Positions 58,674-64,000 of a DNA stretch of 64,000 nt are shown in pieces. The notes below the pieces were generated by a model. The model saw nothing but the letters and a program-made list of their open reading frames with translations. It searched no databases and had not been told where the DNA came from. Numbering within the stretch: position 1 is the first letter of the stretch; each line of letters starts with the position of its first letter. The position numbers and the translations under genes were made by a program. The stretch spans positions 1 to 64,000 of the forward strand of contig NZ_LQOW01000031.1 of NCBI RefSeq assembly GCF_002102185.1. The letters run 5' to 3'. This DNA comes from Mycobacterium fragae (lineage in GTDB: Bacteria; Actinomycetota; Actinomycetes; Mycobacteriales; Mycobacteriaceae).

Positions 58674-60224
58674 ATGGGTTCTTCGGCGGCGAACCGCGAT
58701 GCGCACCGCGCACTGGTCACGCGGCTGCGCGAGAAGCTGTCCGCGGCTGCGTTGGGCGGCCCGGAACGCGCCCGCGAACGCCATGTCGGCCGGGGCAAAT
58801 TACTGCCGCGTGACCGAGTCGACGGCCTGCTCGATCCGGGCAGTCCGCTGCTCGAGGTCGCTCCGCTGGCCGCGGACGGGATGTACGACGACGAGTGTCC
58901 CGGCGCCGGGATCATCACCGGCATCGGCAGAATCTCGGGCCGCGAATGCATGATCGTGGCCAACGACGCGACGGTCAAAGGCGGTACCTACTACCCGATT
59001 ACGGTCAAAAAACACCTACGCGCTCAGGAGATCGCCGGCCAGAACCGGCTGCCTTGCATCTACCTCGTCGACTCCGGCGGAGCGTTTCTGCCTCGTCAGG
59101 ACGAGGTCTTTCCCGACCGTGAACATTTCGGCCGGATCTTTTACAACCAGGCCAAACTCAGTGCCGAGGGGATACCGCAAATCGCCGCGGTGCTGGGATC
59201 GTGCACGGCGGGAGGCGCATACGTCCCGGCGATGAGCGACGAGGCCGTCATCGTCCGCAACCAGGGCACCATCTTTCTGGGCGGGCCGCCATTGGTGAAG
59301 GCCGCCACCGGAGAAGTGGTCTCCGCCGAGGATCTTGGCGGGGGAGACCTGCACTCCAAGATCTCCGGCGTCACAGATCATCTGGCCCACGACGATCGTG
59401 ACGCACTGCGCATCATCCGGCGCATCGTCTCCACGCTGGGGCCCCGCGAACCGCGCGTTTGGGATGTGCTGCCCGCCGTGGACCCGGCCGCCGACCAGAC
59501 CGAGCTCTACGACGTGGTCCCCGTCGACCCACGGAGCCCCTACGATGTGCACGAGGTGGTGACCCGCCTTGTCGACGGCGGTGAATTCGGTGAATTCAAA
59601 GCCGACTACGGGAGCACGCTGGTCACCGGGTTCGGCCGCATTCACGGCCACCCGGTGGGCATCGTCGCCAACAACGGTGTGCTGTTTTCTGAGTCAGCAT
59701 TAAAAGGCGCGCATTTCATCGAGTTGTGCGACAAGCGGATGGTGCCGTTGCTGTTCCTGCAGAACATCTCCGGGTTCATGGTGGGCCGTGACTACGAGGC
59801 GGGCGGCATCGCCAAACACGGCGCGAAGATGGTGACCGCGGTGGCATGCGCGCGGGTGCCCAAGCTCACCGTGGTGATCGGCGGGTCATACGGCGCGGGC
59901 AACTACTCGATGTGTGGGCGGGCGTATTCGCCGCGTTTCCTGTGGATGTGGCCGAACGCGCGGATCTCGGTGATGGGCGGCGAGCAGGCGGCGTCGGTGC
60001 TGGCGACGGTGCGCGGCGAGATGACCGCCGAGCAAGAGGAAGCGTTCAAGGCGCCCATCCGCGCGCAGTACGAACACCAGGGCAATCCGTACTATTCGAC
60101 GGCGCGACTGTGGGACGACGGGGTAATTGACCCGGCTGATACCAGGACCGTTGTGGGGCTTGCGCTTTCGGTGGTAGCCAACGCGCCCCTCGGGCCGGTC
60201 TCCTATGGCGTGTTCAGGATGTGA
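58674..60224 (+). CDS. accD1: Acyl-CoA carboxylase beta (carboxyltransferase) subunit AccD1
   Basis: The protein has 516 residues from ATG 58674. The carboxyltransferase motifs include PGAGIITGIGR, VDSGGAFLPRQDEVFPDR, GSCTAGGAYVPAMSDE (first oxyanion hole) and GGSYGAGNYSMCGRAY (second). This identifies the methylcrotonyl-CoA-type subfamily. With AccA1 it carboxylates 3-methylcrotonyl-CoA in leucine breakdown. The stop overlaps the GTG upstream of accA1, and the genes form one operon. Compared from memory, it has a shorter N-terminus and lacks a small insert near the C-terminus of the M. tuberculosis protein. Confidence 0.97.
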   Translation: MGSSAANRDAHRALVTRLREKLSAAALGGPERARERHVGRGKLLPRDRVDGLLDPGSPLLEVAPLAADGMYDDECPGAGIITGIGRISGRECMIVANDATVKGGTYYPITVKKHLRAQEIAGQNRLPCIYLVDSGGAFLPRQDEVFPDREHFGRIFYNQAKLSAEGIPQIAAVLGSCTAGGAYVPAMSDEAVIVRNQGTIFLGGPPLVKAATGEVVSAEDLGGGDLHSKISGVTDHLAHDDRDALRIIRRIVSTLGPREPRVWDVLPAVDPAADQTELYDVVPVDPRSPYDVHEVVTRLVDGGEFGEFKADYGSTLVTGFGRIHGHPVGIVANNGVLFSESALKGAHFIELCDKRMVPLLFLQNISGFMVGRDYEAGGIAKHGAKMVTAVACARVPKLTVVIGGSYGAGNYSMCGRAYSPRFLWMWPNARISVMGGEQAASVLATVRGEMTAEQEEAFKAPIRAQYEHQGNPYYSTARLWDDGVIDPADTRTVVGLALSVVANAPLGPVSYGVFRM

Positions 60225-60229
60225 ATGTG

Positions 60230-62209
60230 ATGGCGTTCGACACGGTTTTGGTCGCCAACCGCGGAGAGATCGCGGTCCGGGTGATCCGGACGTTGAAGGC
60301 GATGGGCATCCGATCGGTGGCTGTCTACAGCGACGCCGACGCCAACGCACGCCACGTCGCCGAGGCCGACGTCGCAGTCCGGATCGGGCCGGCGCCCGCG
60401 CGAGAAAGCTACTTGAACATCCCCGTGGTAGTTGACGCGGCACTGCGGACGGGAGCCCAAGCGGTACACCCCGGTTACGGATTCCTCTCGGAGAACGCCG
60501 ATTTCGCGGCGGCACTGGCATCTGCCGGGGTGACCTTCATCGGCCCGCCGGTGGGCGCGATCCAGACCATGGGCGACAAGATCGCGGCCAAGAGCACGGT
60601 ATCGCAGTTCGGTGTGCCGGTGGTTCCCGGTATCGCACGACCGGGTCTGTCCGACGCCGAACTGACCGCTGCCGCTGACGAAATCGGTTACCCGGTGCTG
60701 GTCAAGCCCTCCGCCGGCGGTGGGGGTAAGGGGATGCGTATGGTCGAGCGGCCCGCCGACCTGGCCGCCGCCCTGGCCGGCGCCCGTCGCGAATCAGCCG
60801 CGGCGTTCGGTGACGACACCCTGTTCCTCGAGCGGTTCGTGTTGAGTCCCAGGCACATCGAAGTCCAAGTGCTGGCAGACGCGTACGGCAATGTCGTGCA
60901 TCTCGGTGAGCGGGAGTGCAGCCTGCAGCGGCGGCACCAGAAGGTCATCGAGGAGGCGCCGTCGCCGCTGCTGGACACTGCCACCCGCGCCCGGATCGGC
61001 GCCGCCGCCTGTGACACCGCCCGCAGCGTGGACTACACGGGGGCCGGCACGGTGGAGTTCATCGTCTCCGCGGACCGGCCCGACGAGTTCTTTTTCATGG
61101 AGATGAACACCCGGCTGCAGGTCGAGCATCCCGTCACCGAAATGGTGACGGGCTGGGACCTGGTGGAATGGCAGGTCCGGATCGCCGCGGGGGAGAAGTT
61201 GACCGCGAGTCAGGCTGATATCTCCCTGCAGGGACATGCGATCGAAGCGCGCGTCTACGCCGAGGATCCCGCCCGCGGCTTCCTGCCCACCGGCGGCGAT
61301 GTGCTGGCGGTGGTGGAACCGAACGGCGCTGGGGTGCGGATCGATTCGGGCCTGTCGGCGGGGATGGTGGTCGGCAGCGACTACGACCCGATGCTGGCCA
61401 AGGTCGTCGCGCATGGGGCGGATCGGGCAGCCGCACTGCGGACCCTCGACCGGGCGCTGGCGGACACCGCGGCGCTTGGCGTGGTCACCAACATCGAGTT
61501 CGCCCGGTTCCTGCTCGCCGATCCCGACGTCGCCGCCGGCCGGCTCGACACAGGGCTGTTGGATCGACGATCCGGGGACTTCGTCGTGGCGGCGCCGTCG
61601 GACGACCAACTTATCGCCGCTGCTGCCTACCGCTGGTTGCGGCTATTCCCCCTGCCGGGCGCCGATCTGTGGGAGGTGCCCTCGGGATGGCGAGTCGGTG
61701 CCCGAGCTCCGGTAAGCATCCGGCTGCGTGCCGGTGACCGTATCGACCACGTCCACATCACCGGTGACCCCGAAGCCGCCGCAGCCCGCGTCGAGGACGG
61801 CGAATCCCGTTCCCTGCAAGCCGCTCTCGCGGGTCAACAGTTGACGGTGACGCTGGGCGGGGTCCGTACCGAATACACCGTCGCCGCGGCGGGTCACACG
61901 ATCTGGTTGGCCGGCGGCGGCAGCACCGCGGTGCTCGAGGAGGTCCGGGAAGCACCGGTGCGTCCAGACGACGAGCACAGCGGCGACGCCGAATTAACCA
62001 GCCCGATGCCCGGGACCATCGTCGCAGTAGGGGTCGACGATGCTGCCGAAGTGGAGGCCGGGACCGTCGTAGTCACGGTCGAGGCGATGAAGATGGAGCA
62101 CACGTTGGCGGCACCCGTCGACGGTGTGGTCGAACTACTAGTCGCAGTAGGTGACCAAGTGACGGTGGGCCAGTCACTGGCCCGCATTACCGCGAACACG
62201 AAAGGCTAA
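60230..62209 (+). CDS. accA1: Acyl-CoA carboxylase alpha subunit AccA1 (biotin carboxylase + biotin carrier)
   Basis: The protein has 659 residues from ATG 60230. A GTG at 60221 that overlaps the accD1 stop is an alternative. Biotin carboxylase comes first: LVANRGEIAVRVIRTL, the ATP-grasp loop KPSAGGGGKGMRM, and RDCS-like ERECSLQRRHQKVIEE. FFMEMNTRLQVEHPVTE holds the metal and catalytic residues. A linker of about 120 residues follows, then the biotinyl domain with the lysine in EAMKMEH. It carboxylates biotin with bicarbonate and ATP and passes the carboxyl group to AccD1. Confidence 0.97.
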   Translation: MAFDTVLVANRGEIAVRVIRTLKAMGIRSVAVYSDADANARHVAEADVAVRIGPAPARESYLNIPVVVDAALRTGAQAVHPGYGFLSENADFAAALASAGVTFIGPPVGAIQTMGDKIAAKSTVSQFGVPVVPGIARPGLSDAELTAAADEIGYPVLVKPSAGGGGKGMRMVERPADLAAALAGARRESAAAFGDDTLFLERFVLSPRHIEVQVLADAYGNVVHLGERECSLQRRHQKVIEEAPSPLLDTATRARIGAAACDTARSVDYTGAGTVEFIVSADRPDEFFFMEMNTRLQVEHPVTEMVTGWDLVEWQVRIAAGEKLTASQADISLQGHAIEARVYAEDPARGFLPTGGDVLAVVEPNGAGVRIDSGLSAGMVVGSDYDPMLAKVVAHGADRAAALRTLDRALADTAALGVVTNIEFARFLLADPDVAAGRLDTGLLDRRSGDFVVAAPSDDQLIAAAAYRWLRLFPLPGADLWEVPSGWRVGARAPVSIRLRAGDRIDHVHITGDPEAAAARVEDGESRSLQAALAGQQLTVTLGGVRTEYTVAAAGHTIWLAGGGSTAVLEEVREAPVRPDDEHSGDAELTSPMPGTIVAVGVDDAAEVEAGTVVVTVEAMKMEHTLAAPVDGVVELLVAVGDQVTVGQSLARITANTKG

Positions 62210-62219
62210 GGGCGAGTTC

Positions 62220-63380
62220 ATGCCTGACTTCCTAGCGACCGGGGCACTTCCCGACGAATATCAACAATTGGCCAAAACGGTCCGCGATTTCGCACAGAGC
62301 GTGGTCGCACCGGTCGCGGCTCGCCACGACGCCGAGCACTCGTTCCCCTACGAGGTGGTCGCCGGGATGGCCGACATGGGCCTGTTCGGCCTTCCCTTCC
62401 CCGAGGAATACGGCGGCATGGGCGGCGACTACTTCGCGTTGTGTCTGGCGCTGGAGGAGCTCGGCAAGGTCGACCAAAGTGTGGCGATCACCCTGGAGGC
62501 CGGTGTCTCGCTGGGCGCCATGCCCGTCTACCGGTTCGGCACCCAGGCGCAGAAGCGGGAGTGGTTGCCGCAGTTGGCCAGTGGCCGTGCGCTGGGTGCG
62601 TTCGGGCTGACCGAACCGGGCGGCGGCAGCGATGCGGGCGCGACCAGAACCACCGCTGAACTCGACGACGGGCATTGGGTGATCAACGGGTCCAAGCAGT
62701 TCATCACCAACTCCGGGACCGATATCACCAAGCTGGTCACCGTTACGGCGGTGACCGGCGACTGGGACGGCAACAAGGAGATCTCCTCAATTATGATTCC
62801 CGTGCCCGCGCCGGGGCTCACCGTCGAGCCGGCCTACGACAAGGTCGGCTGGTGCGCCTCGGACACCCACCCGCTGAGCTTCGACGACGTGCGCGTGCCC
62901 CAGGAGAACCTGCTCGGCGAACGCGGCAGCGGATATGCCAACTTCCTGCGCATTCTCGACGAGGGCCGCATCGCGATCGCCGCGTTGTCCACCGGCGCCG
63001 CGCAGGGTTGTGTGGACGAGTGCGTCAAGTACTCGCAAGAGCGTGAAGCTTTCGGAAAGCCGATCAGTCGCCATCAGGCCATCGCTTTCACGATCGCGCG
63101 GATGGAGGCGCGCGCCCATGCCGCCCGCACCGCGTACTACGATGCCGCCGCGCTGATGCTGGCCGGTAAGCCGTTCAAGAAACAGGCGGCGATCGCCAAG
63201 CTCGTCGCCAGTGAGGCGGCGATGGACAATGCCCGTGATGCCACCCAGATCCACGGCGGCTACGGGTTCATGAACGAGTTCACCGTCGCCCGGCACTACC
63301 GGGACAGCAAAATTTTGGAGATCGGCGAAGGTACCAGCGAGGTCCAGTTGATGGTGATCGCCCGCGAGGTTGGCCTGTGA
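62220..63380 (+). CDS. fadE19: Acyl-CoA dehydrogenase (isovaleryl/short-branched-chain type)
   Basis: The protein has 386 residues from ATG 62220. FAD and substrate motifs are LTEPGGGSDAG, FITNSGTDITK, and DKVGWCASDTHPLSFDDV. The C-terminal region ILEIGEGTSEVQLMVIARE carries the catalytic glutamate position typical of the family. By synteny it is FadE19 (Rv2500c), which oxidises isovaleryl-CoA or 2-methyl-branched acyl-CoA ahead of the carboxylase step. It follows accA1 by 10 bp and its stop overlaps the next start by four bases. Confidence 0.95.
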   Translation: MPDFLATGALPDEYQQLAKTVRDFAQSVVAPVAARHDAEHSFPYEVVAGMADMGLFGLPFPEEYGGMGGDYFALCLALEELGKVDQSVAITLEAGVSLGAMPVYRFGTQAQKREWLPQLASGRALGAFGLTEPGGGSDAGATRTTAELDDGHWVINGSKQFITNSGTDITKLVTVTAVTGDWDGNKEISSIMIPVPAPGLTVEPAYDKVGWCASDTHPLSFDDVRVPQENLLGERGSGYANFLRILDEGRIAIAALSTGAAQGCVDECVKYSQEREAFGKPISRHQAIAFTIARMEARAHAARTAYYDAAALMLAGKPFKKQAAIAKLVASEAAMDNARDATQIHGGYGFMNEFTVARHYRDSKILEIGEGTSEVQLMVIAREVGL

Positions 63381-63871
63381 CGTCGAGTGAGCGGGAGATC
63401 GTTCAACGCGGTCTGTGGTTTGAGGAATTCGAAATCGGCGTGCGCTACCTGCACCGCCCTGGCCGGACCATCACCGAAGCCGACAACGTGTTGTTCACGA
63501 CGTTGACCATGAATACCCAAGCGCTGCACCTGGACGCGGCGTTCTCCGACGCGCTGCCTCCGTTCAATCAACGGTTGGTGAATTCGATGTTCACCCTGTC
63601 GACCCTGGTCGGGTTGTCGGTCGCGCAGCTGACCCAGGGCACCATTGTCGCCAATCTCGGGTTCTCCGAAATCGCATTTCCCAAGCCACTGTTTCACGGC
63701 GACACGCTCTACGCCGAGACTGTGATCACCGAGAAAAGAGAATCCAAAAGCCGGCCCGGTGAGGGCATCGTGACGTTCGCCCATACCGGTCGCAATCAAC
63801 ACGGTGATGTGGTGGCCACCGCGAGCCGCAAGACACTGGTACGCATGCGGCCTGCCGAGGCTGCCGACTGA
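63377..63871 (+). CDS. MaoC-family enoyl-CoA hydratase (Rv2499c homologue)
   Basis: The protein has 164 residues from GTG 63377, which overlaps the fadE19 stop. The hot-dog hydratase core reads RTITEADNVLFTTLTMNTQ then ALHLDAAFSD; the later half has GFSEIAFPKPLFHGDTLYAE. It resembles beta-methylmalyl-CoA/mesaconyl-CoA dehydratase-type MaoC proteins. It probably hydrates an unsaturated branched-chain acyl-CoA made in this pathway. Its stop overlaps the citE start by one base. Confidence 0.93.
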   Translation: MTSSEREIVQRGLWFEEFEIGVRYLHRPGRTITEADNVLFTTLTMNTQALHLDAAFSDALPPFNQRLVNSMFTLSTLVGLSVAQLTQGTIVANLGFSEIAFPKPLFHGDTLYAETVITEKRESKSRPGEGIVTFAHTGRNQHGDVVATASRKTLVRMRPAEAAD

Positions 63872-64000
63872 TGGCCTTGCACAATCCGGGGCCGGCGTGG
63901 CTGTTTTGCCCGGCCGATCGGCCCGAACGCTTCCAAAAGGCCGCCGCCGCAGCCGATATCGTGATTCTCGATCTAGAGGACGGCGTCGCCGCACCCGATA
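63871..64000 (+). CDS. citE: CitE-like lyase (Rv2498c homologue), cut by the window end
   Basis: Only the first 43 residues are visible, from ATG 63871. The opening PAWLFCPADRPERFQKAAAA, then DIVILDLEDGVA, is the start of the CitE/HpcH TIM-barrel fold with the metal-binding Asp/Glu. In M. tuberculosis the protein acts on citramalyl-CoA-type substrates and stands in the same operon position. Confidence 0.93.
   Translation, partial: MALHNPGPAWLFCPADRPERFQKAAAAADIVILDLEDGVAAPD

Overview
The window is a chromosomal segment of a Mycobacterium, most likely a non-tuberculous species. The evidence is the high GC content, mycobacterial gene families throughout, and a right half that follows the M. 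tuberculosis order Rv2525c - fas - acpS - Rv2522c - bcp - Rv2520c - tRNA-Lys - ldtMt2 - tRNA-His - orn - Rv2510c - Rv2509 - Rv2508c - Rv2507 - Rv2506 - accD1 - accA1 - fadE19 - Rv2499c - citE. Homologies are recognised from motifs and remembered family sequences; no database search was possible.

Bases 1-33,700 are accessory. Bases 1-20,064 are the C-terminal 6,687 residues of a giant nonribosomal peptide synthetase, open at the left edge. Its visible order is T-E / C-A-T / C-A-T-E / C-A-T / C-A-T / C-A-T-Red. It should add at least six residues, two of them D-configured, and release the peptide by reduction as an aldehyde or alcohol. Convergent to it is a low-GC gene for a condensation-fold acyltransferase (20,413-21,651). 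Then come a methyltransferase, a 3Fe-4S ferredoxin convergent with a cytochrome P450, and an apparent operon of Rieske oxygenase, CoA ligase, SnoaL-like protein, a two-subunit MaoC-type hydratase and a TIGR03086-like protein. An aldehyde dehydrogenase, a CrtC/AttH-like lipocalin-fold protein and a second Rieske oxygenase complete the set. This looks like a catabolic or tailoring island for a lipophilic substrate, possibly steroid-like: oxygenate, activate to CoA, hydrate, oxidise the aldehyde.

Bases 33,700-36,000 hold a Ser/Thr-kinase homologue that has lost all three catalytic residues (a pseudokinase) and a frameshifted SRPBCC gene.

Bases 36,000-49,100 are the conserved fatty-acid block: a Tat-exported Rv2525c homologue, fatty acid synthase I, its phosphopantetheinyl transferase, an M20 peptidase, a peroxiredoxin and a small membrane protein. 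Around the two tRNA genes (49.8-52.7 kb) the order departs from M. tuberculosis: a glycosyltransferase-like gene stands where PE26 would be, and a helix-turn-helix regulator with its own palindromes lies beyond the L,D-transpeptidase. The last 11 kb holds oligoribonuclease, a HerA-like ATPase, the mycolate-type reductase, an MFS protein, and a leucine/branched-chain acyl-CoA degradation operon (accD1-accA1-fadE19-MaoC-citE) divergent from a TetR regulator, with two GTTA-N8-TAAC palindromes between them.
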